Below are positions 32,844 through 42,692 of a stretch of DNA of 55,371 bases, piece after piece. The position numbers and the translations under genes were made by a program. Numbering within the stretch: position 1 is the stretch's first letter; the number at the start of each line of letters is the position of its first letter. The stretch comes from Phenylobacterium sp. (GTDB lineage: Bacteria > Pseudomonadota > Alphaproteobacteria > Caulobacterales > Caulobacteraceae): assembly GCF_016793225.1 (NCBI RefSeq), contig NZ_JAEUMN010000149.1, positions 1-55,371 on the forward strand, in the 5' to 3' direction. The notes beneath the pieces were generated by a model, which was not told the DNA's origin, made no database searches, and worked only from the letters and a program-made list of their open reading frames with translations.

Positions 32844-34163
32844 ATGAGCGGACCTTCCACCTACGAGCCGAAGACCGGCATCGAGCGCTGGCTCGACACC
32901 CGCCTTCCGATCGTGCGCTTCGCGTACGACACCGCGCTCAACTTCCCGACCCCGAAGAACCTCAACTACTGGTGGACCTTCGGCGGCATCCTGGCGCTGA
33001 TGCTCGGCATCCAGCTCGCCACCGGCATCGTGCTGGCGATGCACTACGTGCCGCACGTGGACCACGCCTTCGCCTCGGTCGAGCGCATCATGCGCGACGT
33101 CAACTACGGTTGGCTGATCCGCTACATGCACGCCAACGGCGCCTCGATGTTCTTCCTGGCGGTCTACATCCACATGATGCGGGGCCTCTACTACGGCTCG
33201 TACAAGGCGCCGCGCGAGGTGCTGTGGATCATCGGCTGCCTGATCTACCTGGCCATGATGGCCACGGGCTTCATCGGCTACGTGCTGCCCTGGGGGCAGA
33301 TGAGCTTCCACGGGGCGGTGGTGATCACCAACCTGTTCGGCGCGCTCCCGATCATCGGCGAGCCGATCACGACCTGGCTCTGGGGCGGCTTCGCCGTGGA
33401 CAACCCCACGCTCAACCGCTTCTTCTCGCTGCACTACCTGCTGCCGTTCGTGATCGCGGGCCTCGTGGTCCTGCACGTCTGGGCGCTGCACGTGCCGGGC
33501 AACAACAACCCCACCGGCGTCAACGTGAAGTCGGCGGCCGATACGGTGCCCTTCCACCCGTACTACACGGTGAAGGACGGCTTCGCGATCGCGGTGTTCC
33601 TGCTGCTCTACGGCGCCTTCGTGTTCTACAACCCGAACGCCCTGGGCCATGCGGACAACTACATCCCGGCCAACCCGCTGGTGACGCCCGCGCACATCGT
33701 GCCCGAATGGTACTTCCTGCCGTTCTACGCGATCCTCCGCGCGGTGCCGGACAAGCTGGGCGGCGTGCTCCTGATGTTCGGCGCCATCGCGACGCTGTTC
33801 GTGCTGCCCTGGCTCGACACGTCCAAGGTGCGCTCCATGCGCTACCGGCCGACGGCGCGGCTCTACTTCTTCATCTTCGTGTTCGCCTGCCTGGTGCTGG
33901 GCCTCTGCGGCGCGCGCCTGCCGGACGATCCGGTGATCGGCGCCGCCAGCGGCCTGATCCTGCTCGACGCGGACATCAACAGCTTCGTCTGGCTGAGCCG
34001 CGTGGCGACGCTCTACTTCTTCGCCTACTTCTGGCTGATCCTGCCGGTCCTGGGCCTGACGGAAACCCCGTTGCCGCAGCCGGAAGGCATCTCCGAACCT
34101 GTCCTGTCGCATCCCGCCACGACGCCTGCGGGCGCCACGGCGTCGCCTGAAAAGAGGGGCTGA
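32844..34163 (+). CDS. petB: Cytochrome b subunit of complex bc1
   Basis: The membrane core of complex III, with two b hemes and the quinol sites. The 439-residue product has about eight transmembrane helices, paired His ligands in '[11 protein letters not shown]', '[22 protein letters not shown]' and '[22 protein letters not shown]', the Qo-site 'PEWY' motif and an intact C-terminal half, so it is not split into b6 and subunit IV. The order Rieske, b, c1 is the standard alphaproteobacterial one. Confidence 0.98.
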   Translation: MSGPSTYEPKTGIERWLDTRLPIVRFAYDTALNFPTPKNLNYWWTFGGILALMLGIQLATGIVLAMHYVPHVDHAFASVERIMRDVNYGWLIRYMHANGASMFFLAVYIHMMRGLYYGSYKAPREVLWIIGCLIYLAMMATGFIGYVLPWGQMSFHGAVVITNLFGALPIIGEPITTWLWGGFAVDNPTLNRFFSLHYLLPFVIAGLVVLHVWALHVPGNNNPTGVNVKSAADTVPFHPYYTVKDGFAIAVFLLLYGAFVFYNPNALGHADNYIPANPLVTPAHIVPEWYFLPFYAILRAVPDKLGGVLLMFGAIATLFVLPWLDTSKVRSMRYRPTARLYFFIFVFACLVLGLCGARLPDDPVIGAASGLILLDADINSFVWLSRVATLYFFAYFWLILPVLGLTETPLPQPEGISEPVLSHPATTPAGATASPEKRG

Positions 34164-34168
34164 GCCTC

Positions 34169-35014
34169 ATGCTGCGCAAAGCTATCGCGCTGGCCGTCCT
34201 GGGGCTCGCCTGCGTCGCCGGTCCGGCGGCCGCGGCCGGCGGCCACATCGAGCTCCGCCACGAGAGCTGGTCGTTCGCCGGACCGTTCGGCAAGTTCGAC
34301 ACGGCCCAACTCCAGCGCGGCTACAAGGTCTACCGGGAGGTCTGCGCGGCCTGCCACGGCATGAAGCTGCTGTCCTTCCGCAACCTGGGTGAGCGGGGCG
34401 GTCCGTTCTACGACGCCGAGTACAAGAACCCGAACGACAACCCCTATGTGAAGGCGCTGGCCGCCGACATCCAGGTGGGCGACATCGACTCGGAGACCGG
34501 CGACGCCATCCAGCGGGCGGCGACGCCCGCCGATCGCTTCCCGTCTCCCTTCCCGAACGACGCGGCCGCGGCGGCGTCCAACGGCGGGGCGATCCCGCCC
34601 GACCTGTCGGTCATCGCCAAGGCCCGCGCGGGCGGCCCGGACTACATCTACTCGCTGCTGACCGGCTACGTTCAGCCGCCGGCCGGCCTGACCGTCACCC
34701 CGGGGATGAACTACAACAAGTACTTCGCCGGCGACCTGGCGCCGTACTGGACGGGCGATCCGAAGCACGTGCCGACCGGCGGCTTCATCGCGATGCCCCC
34801 GCAGCTGGCGCCCGACAAGGTGACGTTCGACGACGGCACCAAGTCGACGATCGATCAGCAGGCCAAGGACGTCGCGGCCTTCCTGATGTGGGCCGCCGAG
34901 CCCAAGATGGTCGAGCGCAAGCAGTTCGGCCTGGGCGCCATGGTCTACCTGCTGATCTTCACGGTGATCCTGTACTTCAGCTATCGCCGCGTCTGGCGCA
35001 ACGTCGCCCACTAG
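34169..35014 (+). CDS. petC: Cytochrome c1 subunit of complex bc1
   Basis: A membrane-anchored periplasmic c-type cytochrome that takes electrons from the Rieske protein. A signal peptide (residues ~1-23, ending AAAAG), one heme site CAACH in 'REVCAACHGMK' and a single C-terminal anchor 'GAMVYLLIFTVILYFSYRR' followed by basic residues are visible. Length 281 fits the family. It ends the bc1 operon and is followed by a strong terminator. Confidence 0.97.
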   Translation: MLRKAIALAVLGLACVAGPAAAAGGHIELRHESWSFAGPFGKFDTAQLQRGYKVYREVCAACHGMKLLSFRNLGERGGPFYDAEYKNPNDNPYVKALAADIQVGDIDSETGDAIQRAATPADRFPSPFPNDAAAAASNGGAIPPDLSVIAKARAGGPDYIYSLLTGYVQPPAGLTVTPGMNYNKYFAGDLAPYWTGDPKHVPTGGFIAMPPQLAPDKVTFDDGTKSTIDQQAKDVAAFLMWAAEPKMVERKQFGLGAMVYLLIFTVILYFSYRRVWRNVAH

Positions 35015-35038
35015 GCGTCGATCAGCGACTGGAACCGA

Positions 35039-35066
35039 GGGCCCCGGAGCGATCCGGGGCCCTTTT
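35039..35066 (+). terminator. Intrinsic terminator of the bc1 operon
   Basis: A perfect 10-bp stem (GGGCCCCGGA, loop GCGA, complement) followed by TTTT, 25 bases past petC. It abuts the stop codon of the convergent gene at 35068. Confidence 0.93.
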
Positions 35067-35067
35067 C

Positions 35068-35874
35068 CTATCGGGCCGGAGCCACGACCAGCCGCCCGGC
35101 CGGGAAGTCGAAGCGCAGGCGGAAGTTGGCGAGCACCTGGGCGCCCAGCATCCCCGCCGCCTCGCCGTCCGGCTTCATCAGCCCGGCGGCGACGTCGCGG
35201 CCGACCGAGCCGCCGAACCGGACCACCGACAGCCGCGCGAGCCACACGCCGTCCGGATAGAGCTCGTCCGGCCGCGACGCGCCCGGCGCGTCGGCGAGGT
35301 CGTCCGCGAGCCGCAGGGGCGCGTTCATCCCCGTGGCGATCACGAAGCGGCCGACCAGCTCGCGGGCGCCGTCGGAAACGGACGCCTCGGCCGTGGGCCG
35401 TCCGGCGTCCCATCCCAGCGCGAGCGTCTGGCCCTGAAACGGCGGCGCGGTCCCCGGCGTCGAGAGGCGCACGCGGCAGGGCGCATACGAGACGTCCACC
35501 ACGAACCCCTGCAGCACGTCGGCTCCGATGACGCCCGACGCGGGGGTCGGCTGGTTCCAGGTCCGCACGTCCAGCGGCGCCACGCGCAGGGGGCGGCCCT
35601 GCAGCGTCAGGCCCGCCACCTTGACGTCTCCCGACGCGGTCGATCCGGTGAAGCCCGCCGCCTGGGCCTGGGTCTCGTCCAGGACGCTGGCTGCCGAGCC
35701 GGTGTCGAGGATGTAGTCCCCGGCGATGCCCGCGATCACCGCCGGCACGGTGATCGCGCCTGCATCATAGCGGCACGCGACCTCGGCCGCGGACGCCGGG
35801 GCCGCGGCGATCAGGGCGAGGCTGGCGAGACTCACGCGCATCACCCGGCGACCATAGCGCGAGACGCGCGGCAT
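35068..35874 (-). CDS. Exported aspartyl-protease-like protein
   Basis: A 268-residue protein with an N-terminal signal sequence (~1-29, ending APASA) and two related lobes. The first has the catalytic-type motif 'YILDTGSAASVLDETQA'. In the second the equivalent place reads 'FVIATGMNAPLRL', so the Asp is Ala. It belongs to the retropepsin/pepsin-like clan of bacterial periplasmic proteins. Activity is possible if the first lobe dimerises but is not assured. The start at 35874 has an AAGGCGG site; 35841 is an alternative. It is convergent with the bc1 operon and divergent from a small membrane protein. Confidence 0.85.
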   Translation of the reverse strand: MPRVSRYGRRVMRVSLASLALIAAAPASAAEVACRYDAGAITVPAVIAGIAGDYILDTGSAASVLDETQAQAAGFTGSTASGDVKVAGLTLQGRPLRVAPLDVRTWNQPTPASGVIGADVLQGFVVDVSYAPCRVRLSTPGTAPPFQGQTLALGWDAGRPTAEASVSDGARELVGRFVIATGMNAPLRLADDLADAPGASRPDELYPDGVWLARLSVVRFGGSVGRDVAAGLMKPDGEAAGMLGAQVLANFRLRFDFPAGRLVVAPAR

Positions 35875-35915
35875 TCCGCCTTACGGCCGCCGCCTGGAGG
35901 CCCCTACATTGGGAC

Positions 35916-36383
35916 ATGGCCCACACGCCCGCCTGGCGGAACTTCAAGCGCACCGAGGACCTCACGGTCGTGACGGCCTCGCTCATCTATGCGGGCGCCG
36001 TCGTGCACGCGTTCAACAACCTCCCGGGCGAGGCGGCGCTGATCGCGCAGCGGACGCTGGTCTGGCCCGGCGTCTTCCTGTCCCTGTCGCTCGGCCTGCC
36101 GCTCGTGGTCGGCCCCTTGCGCCGGACGCTGACCCGCTATGTCTGGATGAGCTTCCGGGCGGGCTTCGGCCAGACGGTCCGGTCCATCCTCTCGGGCGTG
36201 GTGCTGCTGACCGCGGCGGCGGCCTTCATGTACTGGCAGATCTCCAACGCCGCGAACGGCGGGCGATACCCCGCCGGCGTCTTCTCGGGCTATGCGGCCG
36301 GCATCGGCATCCTGGCCGCCCAGGCGCTGCTGGTGCGCGTGCTGGAAAGGCATCCGGACGTGCGCCGCGAGATCGAGATCTGA
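35916..36383 (+). CDS. Hypothetical four-helix membrane protein
   Basis: A 155-residue protein starting MAHTPAWRNFKRTEDLTV. About four hydrophobic segments (near 17-33, 46-65, 89-107 and 121-140) separated by short basic loops place it in the inner membrane. I do not recognise a family or motif. It is a single gene between the divergent aspartyl-protease-like gene and the convergent dienelactone hydrolases. Confidence 0.75.
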   Translation: MAHTPAWRNFKRTEDLTVVTASLIYAGAVVHAFNNLPGEAALIAQRTLVWPGVFLSLSLGLPLVVGPLRRTLTRYVWMSFRAGFGQTVRSILSGVVLLTAAAAFMYWQISNAANGGRYPAGVFSGYAAGIGILAAQALLVRVLERHPDVRREIEI

Positions 36384-36404
36384 CCCGCTGGCCGGTCTCG
36401 GGGC

Positions 36405-37085
36405 TCAGGCCTCGCTGCGGACGCCCGAATGGCGGGAGAACAGGGCCAGGGTGCGCAACCGGGCCAGCCGCGCCGAGTCCTCATGGTAGTCGCGCCGCCG
36501 GTCCGACACGAAGCCGTGCCCGGCCTCGTAGAGGTAGATCGGAAGCTCGGGATGCTTCTCTCGGATCTCGTCCACCTTCTCCAGCGGGATCGAGGCGTCG
36601 GTCTTGCCGAAGTGCAGGATGGTGGGACAGCGCGGCGTCTCGTCCACCAGCTCGCTGATCCGGCGGCCGTAGAAGCAGGCCGCGGCGTCGATACCCTCGC
36701 AGCGGCAGGCGGCCAGCCAGGTGGCCGCGCCGCCCCAGCAGTAGCCGGTGACGAACCTGGGCCCGCCAAGCGCGTCCAGCGCCGCCTGGGCGTCGCCCGC
36801 GACCTGGTCCCAGGGCGTCGCCTGGCTCATCTGCACGCCCCGCTGGATTGAGGCCTCGGAGTAGTCGCAGGCGAAGCCGCGCTCCAGCCGGTCGTAGAAC
36901 GCCGGCGCGATCACCTCGTAGCCGTCCTCCGCATAGCCGTCGCAGAGCTCGCGTATGTGCTCCGTGACGCCGAAGATCTCCTGGATCAGCAGGAGGCCGC
37001 CGCGGCGGGCGTCGCCCGGCGGCGCGCGGTAGGCGTCGAACTCGAAGCCGTCGAAGCGGCTCTTGAGTCGGATCGTCTCGCCCAT
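36405..37085 (-). CDS. Dienelactone hydrolase family protein (copy 2)
   Basis: An α/β-hydrolase of 226 residues starting MGETIRLKSRFDGFEFDAYR. The Cys nucleophile elbow 'TGYCWGGAATW', Asp in 'FGKTDASIP' and His in 'EAGHGF' form the dienelactone hydrolase triad. It would hydrolyse a lactone or ester; the natural substrate is unknown. It begins 2 bases after the stop of a paralogue with similar sequence throughout, so the pair arose by tandem duplication and is cotranscribed. Confidence 0.92.
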   Translation of the reverse strand: MGETIRLKSRFDGFEFDAYRAPPGDARRGGLLLIQEIFGVTEHIRELCDGYAEDGYEVIAPAFYDRLERGFACDYSEASIQRGVQMSQATPWDQVAGDAQAALDALGGPRFVTGYCWGGAATWLAACRCEGIDAAACFYGRRISELVDETPRCPTILHFGKTDASIPLEKVDEIREKHPELPIYLYEAGHGFVSDRRRDYHEDSARLARLRTLALFSRHSGVRSEA

Positions 37086-37087
37086 GG

Positions 37088-37762
37088 TCAGGCGTTGTCG
37101 AAGAGTTCGAGCGTGCGGTGGCGCGCCAGGTCCGCCGCCTCGGCGTTGTAGCGCTCGGGGCTTTCGTTGTTGAAGCCGTGGCCGGCGCCTTCGTAGATGT
37201 GCACCGGGACCTTCTCGCCGTGGTGCTCGGCGATGGCCGCGGCCACGTCGTCGGCCGGAATGCCGGCGTCGGTGCGGCCCAGGTGGACGATGGTGGGGCA
37301 CATGGGCGACAGGGCGGCGTTCGCCTGCACCATCGAGCCGTAGTAGCTGGACGCCGCGGCCAGGCCTTCGACCTTGCAGGCCGACAGCCACGTCAGCGAG
37401 CCGCCGTAGCAGTAGCCGACGATGCAGACCTTCTCGCCGTGCTGCCTGAGGAAGTCGCGGCACGCGGCGATGTCGCCCAGGGCCTGCTCCAGGGGCGTCG
37501 CACGGGCCTTCTCGATGCCGGCCTTGATGCCGGCGTCGTCGTGTTCGGCGTGGAAGTCGCGCTGCAGCCGGTCGAACATGGCGGGCGCGATCGCCTCGTA
37601 GCCCATCTTGGCCCAGCGCTCGACGTCGGCGCGCACGTGCCGGTCGATCCCGAAGATCTCCTGGATCACGATCACGCCGCCCTTGCGGGGCGTGAACGCC
37701 GGTTCGTGGTAGGCCGAGAACGCGAACCCGTCCGCGCCCGTCAGGGTGATCGTCTCGGCCAT
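37088..37762 (-). CDS. Dienelactone hydrolase family protein (copy 1)
   Basis: A 224-residue α/β-hydrolase starting MAETITLTGADGFAFSAY, with a strong GGGAGGA ribosome site. The triad is Cys in 'VGYCYGGSLTW', Asp in 'GRTDAGIP' and His in 'GAGHGFNNE'. Related to the next gene along its whole length. In aromatic degradation such enzymes open dienelactone, but no other aromatic degradation genes lie here, so the role is open. Confidence 0.92.
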   Translation of the reverse strand: MAETITLTGADGFAFSAYHEPAFTPRKGGVIVIQEIFGIDRHVRADVERWAKMGYEAIAPAMFDRLQRDFHAEHDDAGIKAGIEKARATPLEQALGDIAACRDFLRQHGEKVCIVGYCYGGSLTWLSACKVEGLAAASSYYGSMVQANAALSPMCPTIVHLGRTDAGIPADDVAAAIAEHHGEKVPVHIYEGAGHGFNNESPERYNAEAADLARHRTLELFDNA

Positions 37763-37835
37763 TTCGTCCTCCCAAGCCTCTGGCGGCGCACACTGCCCGC
37801 AGGCCCGCGCGACGCGCAAGCGGCGCAGGCGTTCG

Positions 37836-38933
<1,098 letters not shown>

Positions 38934-39304
38934 GGATAGACAGCGGTTCCTTTGCGAGGCGCCGCGATTAGCACATAGCCTTGAGCGCGCGAACCCTCCG
39001 CTCATCCCCCGCTGGCGGACGGTTATCGCATAGGAGACGCCGAGGGCCTGAACCCCTCTCCGCCTTCAGCAGAGCTTTGCAAGGTCCTCCCCTGCAAGGG
39101 GAGGGGGACCCTGCGCCAGCAGGGTGGAGGGGTCGCTGCGCCGTGGATCGCCCCCCTCCACCGCCTTCGGCGGTCCCCCTCCCCCTGCGGGGGAGGATCG
39201 GCCCGCTGGCGGGGGAGGCTCGGTGGCGCGGCGCACACAGGACAAGCCCTTGCCTTCCGCAGCGGAGCGGACGCAACGTCCGGGCCCGAACGGAGGAGGC
39301 ATAC
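38934..39304. other. Intergenic region holding a dispersed repeat
   Basis: About 370 bases with no credible gene. The centre is occupied by the family 1 repeat (39083-39201). A stretch near 39003-39034 (TCATCCCCCGC ... ATCGCATAGG) is also partly shared with 49105-49136. The last ~100 bases should hold the promoter of the VOC gene. Confidence 0.7.
39083..39201 (+). repeat. Dispersed palindromic repeat, family 1, copy A
   Basis: A ~119-base element whose inverted copy lies at 49180-49299, about 85-90% identical by eye. It contains several small palindromes: TCCTCCCCTGCAAGGGGAGG, CACCGCCTTCGGCGGT and CCTCCCCCTGCGGGGGAGG. No open reading frame or transposase. It resembles a non-autonomous or REP/MITE-like intergenic element. 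Confidence 0.85.
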
Positions 39305-39679
39305 ATGTTCTCGCATATCATGGTCGGCACGAGCGATCTCGAGCGCGCCAAGAAGTTCTATGACCCGCTGATGGCCACCCTGGGCGCCGGCCCCGCGATG
39401 GTGGACGGGCACCGCATGTTCTACATGCACAACGGCGGCGTGTTCGCCGTGTCGCTGCCGATCAACGGCGAGCCCTGCTCCTACGCCAACGGCGGCACCA
39501 TCGGCTTCGCCTGCAGCTCGCCCGAGCAGGCCAAGGCCTGGCACGACGCCGGCGTCGCCAACGGCGGGACCACCTGCGAGGAGCCCCCGGGCGTGCGCGA
39601 AGGCGGCATGGGCAAGATGTACCTCGCCTACCTGCGCGACCCGGACGGCAACAAGCTCTGCGCGCTGCACCGCATGTAG
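39305..39679 (+). CDS. VOC-family (glyoxalase/bleomycin-resistance-like) protein
   Basis: A 124-residue single-domain VOC protein. The ATG at 39305 has a GGAGGAGG site. 'MFSHIMVGTSDLERAKKFYDPLM' is the typical start, with His4 as a likely metal ligand, and 'YLRDPDGNKLCALHRM' is the typical end. The family includes glyoxalase I-like lyases, dioxygenases and resistance proteins; the substrate here is unknown. It converges with the photolyase gene. Confidence 0.9.
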   Translation: MFSHIMVGTSDLERAKKFYDPLMATLGAGPAMVDGHRMFYMHNGGVFAVSLPINGEPCSYANGGTIGFACSSPEQAKAWHDAGVANGGTTCEEPPGVREGGMGKMYLAYLRDPDGNKLCALHRM

Positions 39680-39683
39680 CGCC

Positions 39684-41219
39684 CTACCGGCGCGGCCTGG
39701 CCCCGAGCTCGAGCCGCGCCGCCTCGGCGTCCGCCCGGATCGCCGCATGCTCGCCCGCCATGCCGTCCAGCGTCCGGTACGGCATCGCCAGCCGGGGATT
39801 GGACCCCAGGACGTCGCGGTTGCGCAGCAGGAAGTCCCAGTAGAGCCGGTTGAACGGGCAGGCGCCCTCGCCGCGCCTGGCGGAGACGTCGTAGGCGCAG
39901 CCCCGGCAGTAGTCGCTCATCCGGTTGATGTAGGCCCCGCTCGCCGCGTAGGGCTTGGAGCCGACGACGCCGCCGTCGGCGAAGATCGCCATGCCGTGGG
40001 TGTTGGGCGCCTCCACCCACTCGAAGGCGTCGATGAAGACGGTCATGTACCAGTCGTTCACGGCGTCGGGATGGACGCCGAGAAGCAGGGCGAGATTGCC
40101 GGTCACCATCAGGCGCTGGATGTGGTGGGCGTAGGCGTGGCGGCGCGTCATCTCCACCACGTCGCGCACGCAGGCCATGCCGGTCTCGCCCGACCAGTAG
40201 AACCACGGCAGCTCGCGGTCGGCGGAGAGCGCATTGGTCCGCACGTAGTCCGGTCCGCTCAGCCAGTAGACGCCGCGCACGAACTCGCGCCAGCCTAGGA
40301 TCTGGCGGATGAAGCCTTCCACGGCGTTCAGCGGCGCGGCGCCTGCGCGGAAGGCCGCTTCGGCGCGCCGGCAGACCTCCAGGGGGTCCAGGAGGCCGAT
40401 GTTGATCGCGGCCGACAGGCGCGCGTGCCACAGGAACGGCGCGCCCCCCGCCATGGCGTCCTGCCAGTCGCCGAAGCCCGGCAGGATCTCGACGATGAAG
40501 TGGTCGGCGAGCCGTCGGGCCTCGTCGGCGTCGACGGCCCAGCCGAACGTGTCGAGGTCGCCAAAGTGGTCGCCGAACCGTTCGGCGACGAGGGCCATCG
40601 CCTCGCGCACGTCGGCTGCAGGGGCGATGCGGACGCGGTCGGGCGGGCGAACGCCGCGCGGCAGCTTCTTGCGGTTCTCGGCGTCGAAGTTCCAGCGTCC
40701 GCCCACGGGCTGCGTCCCGTCCATCAGGAGGCCCGTGGCCCGCCGCATCTCGCGGTAGAAGAACTCCATGCGCAGGTCCTTGCGGCCGGCGGCCCAGGCC
40801 TCGAAACGCTTGCGGCTGCAGATGAACCGGTCGTCGGCGCTGACCTCCACCGGGACGGGCGAGGCCAGCGCCAGGGCCTCGAACGCCTGCGCCAGCCGCC
40901 ATTCTCCGGGCTCGGTGACGATCACGCGGTCGTACCGCCCGGCCTCCAGCGCCCGCAGGATCTCGCCGTCGATCGCCCCGGTGCTGGCGGGATCGTCCAG
41001 GGCCACGTAGCGGACATGCAGGCCCCGGGCGCGCAGGCGTCCGGCGAACCGGCGCATGGCGGCGAACACCATGACCAGCTTCTGCTTGTGGTGGCGCACA
41101 TACGACGCCTCGGCCATGACCTCGGCCATCAGGATGGTGTCGCCGGGCCCGGCGTCCCGCAACGTCGAGAGGCCGTCGGTAAGCTGGTCGCCGAGGACGA
41201 GACGCAGCGCGGCGGTCAG
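39684..41219 (-). CDS. phrB: Iron-sulfur (6-4) photolyase / bacterial cryptochrome (FeS-BCP, PhrB type)
   Basis: A 511-residue FAD photolyase-related protein that would repair UV (6-4) photoproducts. The four Fe-S Cys are in 'TGMACVRD' and 'YCRGCAYDVSARRGEGAC', with the CX2C and 12-residue spacing of Agrobacterium PhrB. The conserved N-terminal 'LRLVLGDQLT' lies upstream of the first TTG (41162), and no ATG/GTG precedes it. The best start is CTG at 41219, with AGGAGA 8 bases upstream, overlapping the SDR stop as CTGA and giving the family length. Coupled to the SDR gene. Confidence 0.9.
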   Translation of the reverse strand: MTAALRLVLGDQLTDGLSTLRDAGPGDTILMAEVMAEASYVRHHKQKLVMVFAAMRRFAGRLRARGLHVRYVALDDPASTGAIDGEILRALEAGRYDRVIVTEPGEWRLAQAFEALALASPVPVEVSADDRFICSRKRFEAWAAGRKDLRMEFFYREMRRATGLLMDGTQPVGGRWNFDAENRKKLPRGVRPPDRVRIAPAADVREAMALVAERFGDHFGDLDTFGWAVDADEARRLADHFIVEILPGFGDWQDAMAGGAPFLWHARLSAAINIGLLDPLEVCRRAEAAFRAGAAPLNAVEGFIRQILGWREFVRGVYWLSGPDYVRTNALSADRELPWFYWSGETGMACVRDVVEMTRRHAYAHHIQRLMVTGNLALLLGVHPDAVNDWYMTVFIDAFEWVEAPNTHGMAIFADGGVVGSKPYAASGAYINRMSDYCRGCAYDVSARRGEGACPFNRLYWDFLLRNRDVLGSNPRLAMPYRTLDGMAGEHAAIRADAEAARLELGARPRR

Positions 41220-41914
41220 AACGGGATCTCCTGTCCGTCCCAGGCGAAGAACCGACCGGTGTCGGCCCCCGTCAGGCCGTCGATGACCGACAGCAGGCGC
41301 GCCGCGGCGGCGTCCGGCGTGAACAGCTGTCCCTCGGGCACGCCGCGCTGGAAGGGCGCGGAGAGCGCGGTGTCGACCGTGCCGGGATGCAGGGCCACGC
41401 AGGCGCAGTCGGGCCGGCGCACCGCCAGCTCGATCGCCGCGGTGCGGACCAGCTGGTTGGCCGCGGCCTTGGAGGCCCTGTAGCCGTACCAGCCGCCCTT
41501 GCGGTTGTCGGCGATGGAGCCCACGCGCGCGGTGAGCACGGCGATCACGCTCTTGCCGTCGCGGGGCAGCTTCGGCCCGAAGTGCTTCAGCACCAGCGCC
41601 GGGCCGATCGTGTTGACGGCGAAGGTGCGGGCCAGCCGCTCGGGGTCGAGGTCGGCCAGGCGCTTCTCGGGCTGCAGGTCGCCGTCGTGCAGGAGCCCGG
41701 TGGCCACGATCACCAGGCGCGGCTGGTCGGTGGCGGCGGCGGCCGCGGCGATCGAGCCCTCGTCGAGGAGGTCGAGGAAGGCGCCCCGGCTGCGTCCGAA
41801 GCGGTGCACGCGCCCCGCAGACGCATCGGCTTCGAGCGTCGTGGCCAGCGCATCGCCCAGCCCGCCGGACGCGCCCACCACCACGGCTTCGAACCCCTCC
41901 GGGAAGGACCTCAA
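41216..41914 (-). CDS. SDR-family oxidoreductase (CsgA-like)
   Basis: A 232-residue short-chain dehydrogenase. The cofactor motif is 'VVGASGGLGDALA', a variant of TGxxxGxG, and the catalytic Tyr-x3-Lys is in 'WYGYRASKAAANQL'. 'VALHPGTVDTALSAPF' is typical of the C-factor/CsgA-like SDR group often found beside cryptochromes. The substrate is unknown. It overlaps the photolyase start and probably shares its transcript. Confidence 0.9.
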   Translation of the reverse strand: MRSFPEGFEAVVVGASGGLGDALATTLEADASAGRVHRFGRSRGAFLDLLDEGSIAAAAAATDQPRLVIVATGLLHDGDLQPEKRLADLDPERLARTFAVNTIGPALVLKHFGPKLPRDGKSVIAVLTARVGSIADNRKGGWYGYRASKAAANQLVRTAAIELAVRRPDCACVALHPGTVDTALSAPFQRGVPEGQLFTPDAAAARLLSVIDGLTGADTGRFFAWDGQEIPF

Positions 41915-41930
41915 GGCCGCGCGCTCCGGC

Positions 41931-42692
41931 TCAGGCGTCGCGGGCGGCGAGGTCGCGCCAGCGCCGGGCTTCCTTCAGGAACGGCCCCCGCAGCCGGGTC
42001 ATGCGCTTGTCCAGCTCGGCCACGATGTCGCGCGCCTCGTCGCGCCGGCCCTGCCGGCGCAGGAAGGCGGCCAGGCGGGCCATGCCCTCGAAGCCCGGCA
42101 CGCGCTCGGCGGCGCTGCGCAGGAAGCTCTCGGCCTCGTCGGCGCGGCCCACCGCGTCGTAGGCGCGCCCGAACGCCAGGGTGGCGGCCGGCGTATGGCC
42201 CTCGGGGTCGGCCACGAGCCGCTCCAGGACGGCGAGCGCGTCCTGGCCGCGGTCCAGTTCGAGCAGCGCATTGGCGCGGCCCAGGAGCAGCGCCGGGTCG
42301 TCGGCGTGGATTCCCTGCGCCGCCTCGGCGTACAGCCGTTCGGCCTCGTCGTGACGGCCCAGTCCGGCGGCGGCCTGCGCCAGCCGGGACTGGTTGCGCA
42401 CCGTGGGCGTGTCTTCGACGGCCTGCTTCGCCTCGCGGTACTCGCGTCCGGGATCCAGCGCGGCGCGCGCGCTGGCGCCGAGCCGCTTGGCGCCGGATCC
42501 CCCCATCATCTCGGGCAGCAGGATGGCCACGATGTAGACGAGGCCTCCGATCGGCTGGAAGATCAGGATAATCCAGAGCCAGAACAGTTCGCGTCCGGTG
42601 CGCACCACGTGGACCGCGAGCGCGATCGAGACCACCAGCGACAGTCCGAGCAGCCACAGCGAGCCGCCGAAGAGGGCGCTGAAGCTGTTCAT
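41931..42692 (-). CDS. PLDc_N plus tetratricopeptide-repeat membrane protein
   Basis: A 253-residue inner-membrane protein. Two N-terminal transmembrane helices (about 8-29 and 36-60, with 'GRELFWLWIILIFQPIGGLVYIVAIL') match the PLDc_N anchor domain. The remaining ~170 residues are helical repeats with TPR-like periodicity ('GRHDEAERLYAEAAQG', 'GRADEAESFLRSAAE', 'GRRDEARDIVAEL'). It is probably an assembly or scaffold protein. The start overlaps the pth stop by 4 bases. Confidence 0.82.
   Translation of the reverse strand: MNSFSALFGGSLWLLGLSLVVSIALAVHVVRTGRELFWLWIILIFQPIGGLVYIVAILLPEMMGGSGAKRLGASARAALDPGREYREAKQAVEDTPTVRNQSRLAQAAAGLGRHDEAERLYAEAAQGIHADDPALLLGRANALLELDRGQDALAVLERLVADPEGHTPAATLAFGRAYDAVGRADEAESFLRSAAERVPGFEGMARLAAFLRRQGRRDEARDIVAELDKRMTRLRGPFLKEARRWRDLAARDA

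Noticed and set aside
39083-39201. Palindromes read as a CRISPR array or as terminators
   Set aside because: There are no regularly spaced direct repeats and no T-runs. The inverted copy at 49180-49299 shows that it is a dispersed element.
39684-41162. Photolyase starting at TTG 41162
   Set aside because: This start would delete the conserved LVLGDQLT motif encoded in frame just upstream.
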